Assembly (NCBI RefSeq): GCF_001007935.1
Contig: NZ_CP011451.1
Span: forward strand, 3,844,001-3,908,000
Source: Nitrosomonas communis
GTDB taxonomy: Bacteria > Pseudomonadota > Gammaproteobacteria > Burkholderiales > Nitrosomonadaceae
DNA: 64,000 nucleotides
Direction: 5' to 3'
Shown here: positions 1 to 8,078 of the stretch, in pieces
Numbering within the stretch: position 1 is the first letter of the stretch
Layout of the letters: every line of letters begins with the position of its first letter
The notes under the pieces: model-generated
What the model was told of the DNA's origin: nothing
Database searches by the model: none
What the model saw: only the letters and a program-made list of their open reading frames with translations
Position numbers and translations under genes: made by a program

Positions 1-972
1 AAGCCACGAGGCAAACTGCTTCGCACTCTTGAACCTGCTCATGTCAGCGCCCACTTCACTCAGGACTTTCATCGCAGTCGTCACTTCGATGCCGTCAATT
101 CGCGTCAAATCAACCCCACACATGCCAATCAGATGGGCACGCAAATCAAATTTGGGAGCGTTCTTGACATTGGAGCGGCGCTTCTTCTGGCAGATCTCTA
201 CCTTGTGCACCTGAAGTGCCGCCAGCATGGTTTCAAGCTGCCGGTCACATTCGGTGAGTCGTTCGCTGTAGGCGTCATAGAGTGACATCGCTTGCTTGAG
301 TGCAAACAGGTGTTCTTCCCGCCAATTCCCGACTAACGATTTCTCAATCTCGTCTTTGCCAGCCCGGATGCGATTGCTCTTGAGATTCGCCAGGATGTGC
401 CCATCTCTCTCACCAGTAATGATGGCACGAACGATCTTTTGACCGGTTTCGCCCACAATATCCGAAATCACGTTCGCCAATTGTATGTTCATTTGCGCCA
501 GAGCCTTTTGCATATGTTGCACATGTCGCGCCTGATAACGGATCAGCATATCGCGTTGACGAGATATGGCTCGTAGTGCACATATCTCATCTTTCGGACG
601 GAATGCGCCAGACATCAACCCAAAGCTCATCAGTTGCTGTAACCATTGGCAGTCCAGTACATCCGACTTCCGGCCAGAAACATTTCTAACGTGCCGCGCA
701 TTTACTAGATACACAGTCAGCCCGCGCGACTCCAAAAGTTCATACAGTGGAATCCAGTATACCCCCGTCGATTCCATTGCCACAGTGTCAATTTCACAGG
801 CCTCTAACCAGTCCGCTAAACCATTCAGGTCTGCGGTGAAACTCTTGAATTCCCTTACCGGCTTGTTATCTCGATCCGGCGGTACCGCCACAAAATGGCT
901 CGCAGAGCCAATATCAATCCCCGCTGCATTCGGATGGATTAACTCCAATTTACTTTGCTTGAACTTTGCCAT
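1..972 (-). CDS. IS110-family transposase (3' end outside window)
   Basis: DEDD-type transposase/recombinase. The frame is open from 972 to the window edge (324 codons); by comparison with the right copy about 120 C-terminal residues are missing. Visible are the N-terminal catalytic Asp in GIDIGS, the Glu in AMESTGVYW, the DVLDCQW Asp pair, and the start of the C-terminal IS116/IS110/IS902 domain. Start: ATG at 972 (MAKFKQSK) has GGAGG five bases upstream; the in-frame ATG at 984 is the alternative. An ATG at 1089 is also in frame but lies inside the structured leader. The frame is intact where the right copy is broken: it has GAGAGAGAT where the right copy has GAGAGAT. This copy is therefore probably the active source. 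Confidence 0.85.
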   Translation of the reverse strand, partial: MAKFKQSKLELIHPNAAGIDIGSASHFVAVPPDRDNKPVREFKSFTADLNGLADWLEACEIDTVAMESTGVYWIPLYELLESRGLTVYLVNARHVRNVSGRKSDVLDCQWLQQLMSFGLMSGAFRPKDEICALRAISRQRDMLIRYQARHVQHMQKALAQMNIQLANVISDIVGETGQKIVRAIITGERDGHILANLKSNRIRAGKDEIEKSLVGNWREEHLFALKQAMSLYDAYSERLTECDRQLETMLAALQVHKVEICQKKRRSNVKNAPKFDLRAHLIGMCGVDLTRIDGIEVTTAMKVLSEVGADMSRFKSAKQFASWL

Positions 973-984
973 GACATCCTCCAT

Positions 985-1225
985 TATCTCTATTGGAATG
1001 TCGCGCTGGTTCAGGTACGTCGTTGTACTCACTCTTTCAAACGGGATGTCCGTTGCCACGGACTCACCAATGTCGCCGACGTGACCCATGACCACGCTAA
1101 AAAACGGGCGGATTAGCACCAGTGATGGGTCGGTCTTCTCCAGCGCGACATTCCAACTTTATTCCTCAAGCTCTGACGCCGCTTGTTTCTTCTGCGCGCC
1201 TTGCCGCCTCTAGCGGATTACTACG
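985..1225 (-). ncRNA. IS110 leader, candidate guide (bridge) RNA, left copy
   Basis: The ~240 bp between element end and transposase start carry a perfect 17-bp inverted repeat (TTGGAATGTCGCGCTGG at 993-1009, complement at 1140-1156). The sequence is the same in both copies apart from single substitutions. In IS110-group elements the long left end is known to encode the structured RNA that pairs with donor and target DNA. Assignment here rests on position and structure only. Confidence 0.35.
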
Positions 1226-2557
1226 CTAAAAATACCTAAAAAAAGCAAATCAATTCAACCAGGAGGGCAATTTCACTTGATTCTCAAAGTTTTTCTGTCC
1301 AATAATTAAATTTTTCTAAATTCAAGGTGATTCGGGTTGTTATCTTCTCGTTTTTGCTCCCTTTAAGCCATTTCGGGCGCACTAACCCTATCGAAACTGA
1401 AATACCCTTTTCGAATCAGCGTCGCTACACGCTTGATGTTATAGACGAGGTTGAGTAAGCCTATTTGTACTTTTGCTCTCCCATAACCTATGGTACGAAT
1501 CGTGATTCCGCCCAGTTCATTCGTCATCGAACCAAACACATGCTCGACTCGTGCACGCACCCGTGATTTCTCTTTGTTACTGGATTTTTGTGCTTGCGTG
1601 AGGGGATGATTGCGAGCGCCTTTTTCGTGAATCTGACTCGTGTATTTTGAGGTGACCAGACTTTCTTCCTGTGCATTGCTGCGGTATGCTGAGTCCGCAT
1701 AAATATCTGCGCCTCCCACTTCAGGGGATTGCAGCACTTCTTCCAAAACCTGACTGTCATGAATTTGCGCTGAAGTAACTTCCCATGTGGTTATCAGCTT
1801 GGTATCGCGATCCATATTGACGTGATCTTTGTAACCATAAAACGATTCGCTGTTCTTCTTCGTCCAACGCGCATCAATGTCTTTTTGCGCCAGTTTGTGG
1901 GGATTCTGTCCCCATTCAATCGGAACGGCATCTTCTTTAATCATCTTGTTTTCTTCACGTGTATTGCGTTGTTTAGGCACACTCACAAAGGTCGCATCAA
2001 TGATCTGACCTGACTTCAGTTCTACCTCCAACTCTCGTAAACATTCATCGAATCTTGCAAACAGACGATCCATCAGATGGTTCTCTTTCAACTCTTCCCG
2101 GAACGACCACATGGTCTTTGCGTCAGGCACTACCCCTGCCAGACCAAGTCCCAAAAACCGCATGAAACTCAACCGGTCCCGGACTTGATACTCCAGCCGA
2201 TCATCTGACAGATTATTCATTCTTTGTAATACCAGCATTTTGAATAGCATCACCCGATCAAAGGGTTTGCGGCCTGCTTCACTTTTCCGGGGCTTCGTCG
2301 TTGTCTCTGCAAGAAGATCAGCGAATAGATTCCAATCGATTATGCGATTCAGCTCTTCAAGCGGATCATTTAACTTACTTAGCTGAGCATATCGATTGTC
2401 AAGGTCAAAAAAACCGAGTTGCATGGTGAGGACTCATATCGGGGAGCATAATCTCATTATTATACATTTGAAACAACGTGTTATCCTGGACAAATCAAGA
2501 AAATACTACTTTCTCCTAACGCGCCTCATTTTATAGCTTGAATTTTTAGAGGTGCCC
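1226..2557 (-). mobile_element. IS5-family insertion sequence
   Basis: About 1.33 kb around the transposase at 1363-2424. The right end at 2540-2557 reads GAATTTTTAGAGGTGCCC. The left end retains CTAAAAAT (1226-1233), next to where the IS110 copy begins. The implied terminal repeat is GGGCACCTCTAAAAATTC. Bases just inside the right end (ATGAGGCG, minus strand) recur inside the miniature element at 29121-29300, which ties the miniature family to this IS. Facing TGTCCA hexamers at 1296-1301 and 2487-2492 are a weaker alternative for the ends. Confidence 0.6.
1363..2424 (-). CDS. IS5-family DDE transposase
   Basis: 353-residue transposase of full family length. The N-terminal IS5 segment (residues 1-110) contains the GRKPFDRVMLFKML block. 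The catalytic triad is visible as Asp143 (IIDATFV), Asp244 (YADSAYRS) and Glu294 (RVEHVFG). No internal stop or frameshift is present, so the enzyme could be active and could act in trans on the miniature elements that share its ends. The C-terminal block GLLNLVYNIKR is typical of the family. The neighbouring IS110 appears to have disrupted the left terminal repeat, so this copy may no longer move as a unit even if its protein works. Confidence 0.9.
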   Translation of the reverse strand: MQLGFFDLDNRYAQLSKLNDPLEELNRIIDWNLFADLLAETTTKPRKSEAGRKPFDRVMLFKMLVLQRMNNLSDDRLEYQVRDRLSFMRFLGLGLAGVVPDAKTMWSFREELKENHLMDRLFARFDECLRELEVELKSGQIIDATFVSVPKQRNTREENKMIKEDAVPIEWGQNPHKLAQKDIDARWTKKNSESFYGYKDHVNMDRDTKLITTWEVTSAQIHDSQVLEEVLQSPEVGGADIYADSAYRSNAQEESLVTSKYTSQIHEKGARNHPLTQAQKSSNKEKSRVRARVEHVFGSMTNELGGITIRTIGYGRAKVQIGLLNLVYNIKRVATLIRKGYFSFDRVSAPEMA

Positions 2558-2882
2558 TTAAATAAATTAGCATCAGCTATTAGAACAAAAATTACCAACA
2601 AAATTTCCAACTGAATAGAATATCGATAACCACGAATAGCAGTGATTCCATTTTCCCATCAAAACTGGCTTTGTCGGCTTCACCTTGCCGTTTATTCATA
2701 TAGTCTGCGGCTCGCCTTCGTGTCATTTTTGATGGGGAAATGGAATAATACCGGATGAGGTTGAAATTACATTGAAATTACCTTGTCTAATTGAGTAAGA
2801 AAGAAATTAGATCACTACTGGACTATAGAACAAAACAAAGCTACCCATTTAATCCCTATGCTATTGTCGGAAGGGGAATAAT
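2558..2882. other. Intergenic stretch before the histidine kinase
   Basis: 325 bp with no coding sequence recognised. It contains one copy of the 103-bp palindromic repeat (2645-2746). About 136 bp separate that repeat from the kinase ATG and probably hold its promoter. A Shine-Dalgarno-like GGAAGGGG lies about 6 bases before the ATG at 2883. Confidence 0.6.
2645..2746 (-). repeat. MITE1 copy A
   Basis: 102-bp copy of the dispersed palindromic repeat, in reverse orientation relative to most copies (the GTCGGCTTCACCTTGCCG block reads on the plus strand). Its ends ATTCCATTT and AAATGGAAT are inverted repeats. It lies upstream of the histidine kinase. Confidence 0.9.
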
Positions 2883-4088
2883 ATGAATAAAAATCAGGAT
2901 CCCATTGAAACAAATGCCAGCGAAATTTACAGCAAGATAGATTTTGCCACCGAACTGCAAATACATCGGCTGGAATTAGAAAAGCAAAACAGCAAGCTTA
3001 ATGATGCACAACAGCTAAAAGAAACACCTGACCGTTATGCCGCTTTCTATGATAATGTCCCAGTAGGCTACCTCATATTGGATAAAGCCGGTAACATCCT
3101 CGCAATCAATCTAACCGGATCTACCCTGCTCGGTAAGGAACGGGCATCCCTTCTGAATGAATCTTTCTCAACCTACATTGTTCAAGATGACAACGATAGG
3201 TTCCTTAAGCATTTGCAACAAACTTTCAATTCCTCCACTAATGCTGTCACTGAGTTGAGGATCAAAGGCCCGCTCGGTAAAGTAACTCAAATACGATTAG
3301 AAAGTCTGGTCATAGAAGATGCCGGGATTTGTCGCACGGTCATGACCAATATTAACCCTATCAAAGAAACAGTTGACTACAATCAAGAGTTATTGCACGG
3401 ACACCGTCGACTGATGCAGAATCTATTCAAAATACAGGAAGAGGAACGACGACTTCTTGCGCGCGAACTGCATGATGAACTGGGGCAGTGGCTTACAGCT
3501 ATACACGCGGAAACAGAAACGATTGCCTATTTCTCGGAAAAAGATTCAACTATCCACATCAGCGCTCAAGCTATTAAAGAATGCATAAAAAGAATGCATG
3601 ACGCAATGCACGATATGCTGAGTCAGTTGCGCCCTATTCTACTGGACACCCTAGGACTGGAAGATGCCTTACTTGAACTAAAAAAACAGTGGATTTCCCA
3701 CAATCCTCACATTACGCTTGAACTGGTGTTCGAAGGCAAATTTGATAAACTCAGCGAGCTCATTAATATCACCATATTTCGCATTGTCCAGGAAGCGCTC
3801 AATAATGTGCGCAATCATGCTCAAGCTAGCCAGGTGCGCGTATGCTTGCATCGCAAAACGGGTGCCACCGCCACAGAGGATACTTTGTCACTAAGCGTGG
3901 AAGACAATGGCAAGGGCTATGATGCTGATCAAATACCTCATGGATTAGGAGTATTGGGAATGCGTGAACGAGCAATCGCAGCAGGTGGCAAGTTCTTTGT
4001 GCGCAGCATCCCAGACCATGGCACACAGATCCACGCAAAGTTTCCACTTGATTCCTCAAATAGAAGGAGAAAAACGGATGTACTTTAG
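2883..4088 (+). CDS. PAS-domain sensor histidine kinase (NarX/DegS type)
   Basis: 401-residue cytoplasmic sensor kinase without membrane segments. Order: N-terminal helical/coiled segment (1-50), PAS domain (about 52-160), HisKA_3 dimerisation domain with phospho-acceptor His197 in LLARELHDELGQ, and an HATPase domain with N-box EALNNVRNHA (304-313), G1 box DNGKGYD (341-347) and G2 box GLGVLGMRER. HisKA_3 kinases pair with LuxR-type response regulators, and such a regulator follows at 4534-5190. The signal is unknown; a PAS fold could sense redox state, gas or a small ligand, but no ligand-binding residue can be named. The gap to its partner is filled by two miniature elements, which may have uncoupled the pair's transcription. 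Confidence 0.9.
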   Translation: MNKNQDPIETNASEIYSKIDFATELQIHRLELEKQNSKLNDAQQLKETPDRYAAFYDNVPVGYLILDKAGNILAINLTGSTLLGKERASLLNESFSTYIVQDDNDRFLKHLQQTFNSSTNAVTELRIKGPLGKVTQIRLESLVIEDAGICRTVMTNINPIKETVDYNQELLHGHRRLMQNLFKIQEEERRLLARELHDELGQWLTAIHAETETIAYFSEKDSTIHISAQAIKECIKRMHDAMHDMLSQLRPILLDTLGLEDALLELKKQWISHNPHITLELVFEGKFDKLSELINITIFRIVQEALNNVRNHAQASQVRVCLHRKTGATATEDTLSLSVEDNGKGYDADQIPHGLGVLGMRERAIAAGGKFFVRSIPDHGTQIHAKFPLDSSNRRRKTDVL

Positions 4089-4204
4089 TGATGCATTGCG
4101 TTGATCAAATTGATCCCAGTCAATGATTACTTTGCCGATCCCCTGTAGCATGCTCCCTCCAGCTCGTCTCTTGCTATCAGCTTGCAACATTTACAATGTT
4201 ATTT

Positions 4205-4306
4205 ATTTCATTTCCCAATCAAATATAACGCGAAAGCGAGCCGTAGGCAGTATCAATAATACGGCAAGGTGAAGCCGACAACGTCAGTTTTGATTGGCAA
4301 ATGGAT
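4205..4306 (+). repeat. MITE1 copy B
   Basis: Diverged copy of the palindromic repeat (ends ATTTCATTTCCC and AAATGGAT). The inner block CGGCAAGGTGAAGCCGACA is intact. It lies between the kinase and its response regulator. Confidence 0.85.
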
Positions 4307-4344
4307 TAAGACTTCTCGAAACGTAAAGATTAAAATAAAAATAT

Positions 4345-4428
4345 GTGCTCCTCTAAAAATTCAGAGGTCTAAACATGACGAGACGGGGTAAGCAGGCAAT
4401 CCGCAAAGAGGAATTTTTAGAGGTGTGG
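4345..4428 (-). mobile_element. MITE2, short version (84 bp)
   Basis: Bounded by CCTCTAAAAATTC (4350-4362) and GAATTTTTAGAGG (4411-4423), with outer bases resembling the IS5-element ends. Its inner part (GATTGCCTGCTTACCCCGTC on the minus strand) matches the larger copy at 29121-29300, so it is an internally deleted relative. Confidence 0.8.
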
Positions 4429-4533
4429 CCATATATGACTATAAAATAAAGTGGACTAACCTCACCAAACTACCGTAGATAGAGTATAAAATTCACGTTA
4501 GCTTCCACTGAAAACAGTAGAGGGGCTCGAATT

Positions 4534-5190
4534 GTGAGAGAGAAACCAATTACAGTTTTATTAATTGATGACCATCCAGTAGTACGCAATGGCTATCGCC
4601 GTCTGCTCGAAAGTACGGCAGATATTCATGTAGTAGCCGATGCCGATAGTGGAGAAACCGGCTGTACGCTTCATCAAGAGTATAAACCCGATGTGACCAT
4701 TATTGATCTGAATCTAGACAGTCAAGGAATAGATGGGTTAGAAACTATTCACCGTATCAAGACAAAAAATCCAGTTGCAAATATTCTGGTATTCAGCATG
4801 TATAGCAATGAAATTATGGTCCAACGCGCGCTAAATATGGGAGCAACCGGCTACATCACTAAGCAAAGTAGCCTCGAACAATTATTAGAAGCGGTTCGCA
4901 AGGTAAGTCAGGGACGCGTCTATATTGACCAAGAATTGGCTTCTAATTTGCTGACTGACAAATGGAGCGGCAAACCTTCTGAAAATCCACTGGATGTGCT
5001 TTCTAAGCGTGAATTTCAGTTATTTAAACTGATAGCGGAGGGAAATTCAGTAGCGCAAATTGCAGAAATGATTTCTATCAGTCCCAAAACGGTTGGCGTC
5101 CATCAGGCAAGCATTATGAAGAAATTAAAATTAAAAAATAGCTCTCAACTTGTTCGTCTCGCTATCAACTGTCATGTCATTCAACCATAA
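4534..5190 (+). CDS. LuxR/NarL-family response regulator
   Basis: 218-residue regulator starting at GTG. The receiver domain (about 6-120) has the acidic pair in LLIDDHP, phospho-acceptor Asp58 (TIIDLN) and conserved Lys110 (GYITK). The C-terminal LuxR-type helix-turn-helix (about 155-200) includes LSKREFQLFKLIAEGNS and the recognition helix near ISPKTVGVHQ. It is the obvious partner of the kinase at 2883-4088. The fold resembles UvrY/GacA, but target genes cannot be read from the sequence. An AGAGGGGC purine-rich stretch lies about 9-13 bases upstream of the GTG and supports this start. Confidence 0.9.
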   Translation: MREKPITVLLIDDHPVVRNGYRRLLESTADIHVVADADSGETGCTLHQEYKPDVTIIDLNLDSQGIDGLETIHRIKTKNPVANILVFSMYSNEIMVQRALNMGATGYITKQSSLEQLLEAVRKVSQGRVYIDQELASNLLTDKWSGKPSENPLDVLSKREFQLFKLIAEGNSVAQIAEMISISPKTVGVHQASIMKKLKLKNSSQLVRLAINCHVIQP

Positions 5191-5213
5191 CGTTATCCAT
5201 TTCCATTGTTCCT

Positions 5214-5316
5214 ATTCCATTTCTAAATCAAAAATGACGCAAAGGTGAGCTGCAGACAGTATCAATCATACGGCAAGATGAAGCCAACAACGTCGGTTTC
5301 AGTTTAGAAATGGAAT
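5214..5316 (+). repeat. MITE1 copy C
   Basis: 103-bp copy with near-perfect ends ATTCCATTTCTAAATCAAAA and TTTAGAAATGGAAT. It fills the gap between the convergent 3' ends of the response regulator and the glpD-like gene. Confidence 0.95.
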
Positions 5317-5330
5317 GCCTCGATGTTCTC

Positions 5331-6506
5331 TTACGGCAGCTCAAGCATTAATTTAGAAATATCCGCTTTGGGTATGCGATCAGGCAGAGTCGGCATAATC
5401 GTATGCAACACTTTTTGTGCAGTGGCCCGACACACTGTCAGCTTACCACCATAGATGCTGACGACATGTGGCTTCTGAGAAGAATCACACTGTAAATGAA
5501 TTTCTCGCGAGCGATGAAATGGAGCGCCATGGCTTGCTGGCAGAACGCGCAGGCCAGAAAATTTTTCTCTGACAACCGGATTTTTTTCTGGAAAATAATG
5601 ATGAAAACAATCCAATAAGTAAGTCTCTTCTGTAGCTAATGGAGACGATGCTTCAGGATCGCCATTAAATAGAGTTTCGGTCGTCCCTAGCAGAATATGC
5701 TGATACCATGGCAGCACAAAGATAGCTCTTTGATCTGCAGGAGACTCCAGATAATAACATCCCTTGTTTAGCCTCCCCTCCAGTACCAGATGGGTTCCTT
5801 GCACCAAATCAATTGGATAGGCCGGTGGTTGAGGGTCAATCCGATGCAGCACCTGGTCAACCCAGGGGCCGGCAGCATTCACCAGCACCGTTGCACTGCA
5901 GTGATTGATTCTGCCCCCTTGCTGATACTCAATTTCACACATTGAAGAAGAAAGAGTGACATGAATAAATTCAGCAGGACACTGCAATTCCGCACCCAAT
6001 GATTGCGCAGAATGCATCAGCGCTTGTGTTAAAAGCCGATCATCAGTCTGTGCATCCCAATATTGAAAAACATGCTTTAATCCCTTCGTTGTCAGACCGT
6101 CTAGTTGCTGCCATTGCGATTGGGAAACGGAACGGAAATGCGCTGAGCCACTTCCCGCAGCCAGCAAAGCATACAAACTGAGACCTGCGCGTATGACCAA
6201 TGTACTGCGAGAGGTTTGCCGATAAATCGGGATATAAAATGGACTCAATCTGACCAAGGAAGGTGCTAATCTCAGCCAGTCAGTTCTCTCTCGTAAGCTT
6301 TCATAGACGAGGGCAAAATGGCCATTTTCCAGATAGCGTAGACCGCCGTGAATCAATTTACTAGAGCGGCTGGAAGTAGCGGCAGCCAATGCGGTTTTTT
6401 CCAACAACATAACAGTGTAGCCACGTGCTGCTGCAGCCTGTGCCACTGCTGCGCCCTGAATCCCGCCGCCAACGATAACGATATCATAGTGATGGGTGAC
6501 AGGCAT
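5331..6506 (-). CDS. glpD: FAD-dependent glycerol-3-phosphate dehydrogenase
   Basis: Oxidises glycerol 3-phosphate to dihydroxyacetone phosphate and passes electrons to the quinone pool at the inner membrane. The FAD-binding motif GGGIQG is at residues 13-18, followed by the family block SSRSSKLIHGGLRYLE and a C-terminal FAD motif IYGGKLT. At 391 residues it is about 100 shorter than E. coli GlpD because the C-terminal helical cap domain is absent; shorter versions of this type are common outside enterics. The upstream gene for glycerophosphodiester phosphodiesterase overlaps it by 23 bp (6484-6506), so the two are translationally coupled and form a short pathway from lipid head groups to glycolysis. 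Confidence 0.88.
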   Translation of the reverse strand: MPVTHHYDIVIVGGGIQGAAVAQAAAARGYTVMLLEKTALAAATSSRSSKLIHGGLRYLENGHFALVYESLRERTDWLRLAPSLVRLSPFYIPIYRQTSRSTLVIRAGLSLYALLAAGSGSAHFRSVSQSQWQQLDGLTTKGLKHVFQYWDAQTDDRLLTQALMHSAQSLGAELQCPAEFIHVTLSSSMCEIEYQQGGRINHCSATVLVNAAGPWVDQVLHRIDPQPPAYPIDLVQGTHLVLEGRLNKGCYYLESPADQRAIFVLPWYQHILLGTTETLFNGDPEASSPLATEETYLLDCFHHYFPEKNPVVREKFSGLRVLPASHGAPFHRSREIHLQCDSSQKPHVVSIYGGKLTVCRATAQKVLHTIMPTLPDRIPKADISKLMLELP

Positions 6507-7257
6507 TTCTCTTTAGTATGGGATGTTGTAACAATGTGCCGATGGTATCGGTTTCAATGAGAGGGATTCCCTCATCAGCATACTTAAGTACGGAGCGGCT
6601 ATGATTGATCGTATAGACAGCCCATTGCCAAGGTCCTTGCCATCTTTTCTCGATTCTATGTGGCAGACGTTTAGCATTACAAAACAGAAATTCTGGTGTC
6701 AGTTGCTTAGCGATAGTGGCATGGCCTTGATCCCATTTAGGGATGACCCAGCCAATCCGCTCAGCGCCTTGCTTTCTTGCAAACGCTACTGCTTGTGAAT
6801 CAAATGAAATCAAGACACATTGCTTGGTGTAAGGATAAATAACTTCAAGAATGATATCGATTGTTGCCGTCAAACCAAATTTAGCAAGACTTTCCGCTTT
6901 TATTTCGACAAATGCGGTAACCTTCGGTCTCTCCTGTAAGAGCTGGCAGAAAGTGTTTAAATCAGACAACGGTTCCGTCTCTGGTGGGCTCGTAAGATTA
7001 AAACCCGGATAAGGCACTGAAAGTGTATTAATCACTTCATCGTCAAGCTGGGTTAGCCAGTGATCACTCCCTGTCAAGCGTCTGAGGTGGTCATCATGAC
7101 ATAAGTAAGGAGTTCCGCGCGCGCTTAACTGGATATCGATCTCGACAAAACATGCTCCAGCCAGCATCGCAGCCTTTAACCCAGCAAGACTATTCTCAGG
7201 ATAGCGCGCAGGATAACCGCGATGAGCGATGAGATAAGGAATATTTTGTTCAGCCAT
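6484..7257 (-). CDS. ugpQ: Glycerophosphodiester phosphodiesterase
   Basis: 257-residue GDPD-family hydrolase that splits glycerophosphodiesters into glycerol 3-phosphate and an alcohol. The signature is clear: His12-Arg13 in IAHRGYPARYPENS, Glu21, the metal ligands Glu39 and Asp41 in VEIDIQLS, and the catalytic His54 in LCHDDHL. No signal peptide, so it is cytoplasmic like UgpQ rather than periplasmic like GlpQ. First gene of a two-gene operon whose product feeds the overlapping glpD. The start at 7257 gives the family's usual N-terminus (IPYLIAHRG). Confidence 0.9.
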   Translation of the reverse strand: MAEQNIPYLIAHRGYPARYPENSLAGLKAAMLAGACFVEIDIQLSARGTPYLCHDDHLRRLTGSDHWLTQLDDEVINTLSVPYPGFNLTSPPETEPLSDLNTFCQLLQERPKVTAFVEIKAESLAKFGLTATIDIILEVIYPYTKQCVLISFDSQAVAFARKQGAERIGWVIPKWDQGHATIAKQLTPEFLFCNAKRLPHRIEKRWQGPWQWAVYTINHSRSVLKYADEGIPLIETDTIGTLLQHPILKRNACHPSL

Positions 7258-7404
7258 AGACTAGGTTTCCCTGCAAATATAATGTAAATCAGAGTCTACT
7301 CTGGATTTTAAATCATAGCGATCAATCAAAATTTGACTGCGAAAATAGATGATAAAATCCCTAAAATAATAATATTGGAAGTTTTGAACTCGCCCGGAAA
7401 AATA

Positions 7405-8037
7405 ATGCGTAAATTTGCTATCAGTTTTAATCTGCTCCTTCCTGTCCTATTGGCAGCGCTACTTTTCATACCCTATACCTTAAATTTTCTTGCGCACGCT
7501 ATGGTTGGAGAAAAACAATTTCCTCCTATCATCATGATGAAATTACCCGTTGAAAGTACGGCTGTTACATTACCTGCAGAAGTGGCGCAATTCACACCTT
7601 TTGATATTACGCTTCAACTGGATAGTGATGCGTTAGCGAAGCGTATCAATGACATAATAGCCAAGTTCCCTCAGGGTGTCGCCATGCAGGGTATTAGCGG
7701 CAAGGTACTTTCTCACATGCAAGCTGAAATTGCCGGGAATGGGTTTCACATTGACAATCCAGGGCCGCAAGCGCAGCTTATTTCCACTCAGGGTGGAACG
7801 CTTTGGTCCTGGAAAATCATCCCTTTATCACCGAGCCGCCAAACACTCGCACTCCGACTTCATATCACAGCCATCGACCAAGGTCAGGAAAGTCAACAAA
7901 TTGTTGATCTCGCTGAGATACAAACTTTTGTACAAAAAAATCCAACTGAATGGATCAAGCGATATGGAATCTGGTTCCTGGCAGCAGGTTTGTTAATAGT
8001 AGTCAGCTGGCGAATAATACGCCGGTCTAAAAGTTAG
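7405..8037 (+). CDS. Unknown membrane-anchored protein
   Basis: 210 residues from ATG 7405 (MRKFAIS), which has GGAAAAA upstream; an in-frame TTG at 7333 would add 24 poor-looking residues. A hydrophobic N-terminal segment (about 7-30) could be a signal anchor. A second membrane helix near the C-terminus (WFLAAGLLIVVSWRII) is followed by a basic tail. The middle ~140 residues would face the periplasm. I do not recognise the family. It is divergent from ugpQ-glpD and lies just upstream of an insertion sequence. Confidence 0.7.
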   Translation: MRKFAISFNLLLPVLLAALLFIPYTLNFLAHAMVGEKQFPPIIMMKLPVESTAVTLPAEVAQFTPFDITLQLDSDALAKRINDIIAKFPQGVAMQGISGKVLSHMQAEIAGNGFHIDNPGPQAQLISTQGGTLWSWKIIPLSPSRQTLALRLHITAIDQGQESQQIVDLAEIQTFVQKNPTEWIKRYGIWFLAAGLLIVVSWRIIRRSKS

Positions 8038-8078
8038 AGAATATATAATATACAAACACTACGGCCAGCGTCAGCCTC

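Larger units (their letters stand above)
1..1225 (-). mobile_element. IS110-family element, left copy (runs off window)
   Basis: Reverse-strand copy of the element at 61188-62810, nearly identical over their shared ~1.2 kb. The upstream end is placed at about 1225-1227, where identity with the right copy stops after the shared sequence ATTTTTAG (read on the minus strand). The downstream ~400 bp lie outside the window. The flank at 1226-1233 (CTAAAAAT on the plus strand) matches the terminal repeat of the neighbouring IS5-type element, so this copy seems to have inserted into that element's left end. IS110 elements have no true terminal inverted repeats, so ends can only be set by comparing copies. 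Confidence 0.85.
4089..4533. other. Spacer between kinase and regulator filled by two miniature elements
   Basis: 445 bp without a gene. It holds MITE1 copy B (4205-4306) and a MITE2 element (4345-4428). About 105 bp remain upstream of the regulator start, enough for its own promoter. No rho-independent terminator was seen after the kinase. Confidence 0.7.

Noticed and set aside
566..1084. 172-residue plus-strand frame (and its twin at 61329-61847 minus)
   Set aside because: Exactly antisense to the IS110 transposase; codon pattern belongs to the transposase strand.
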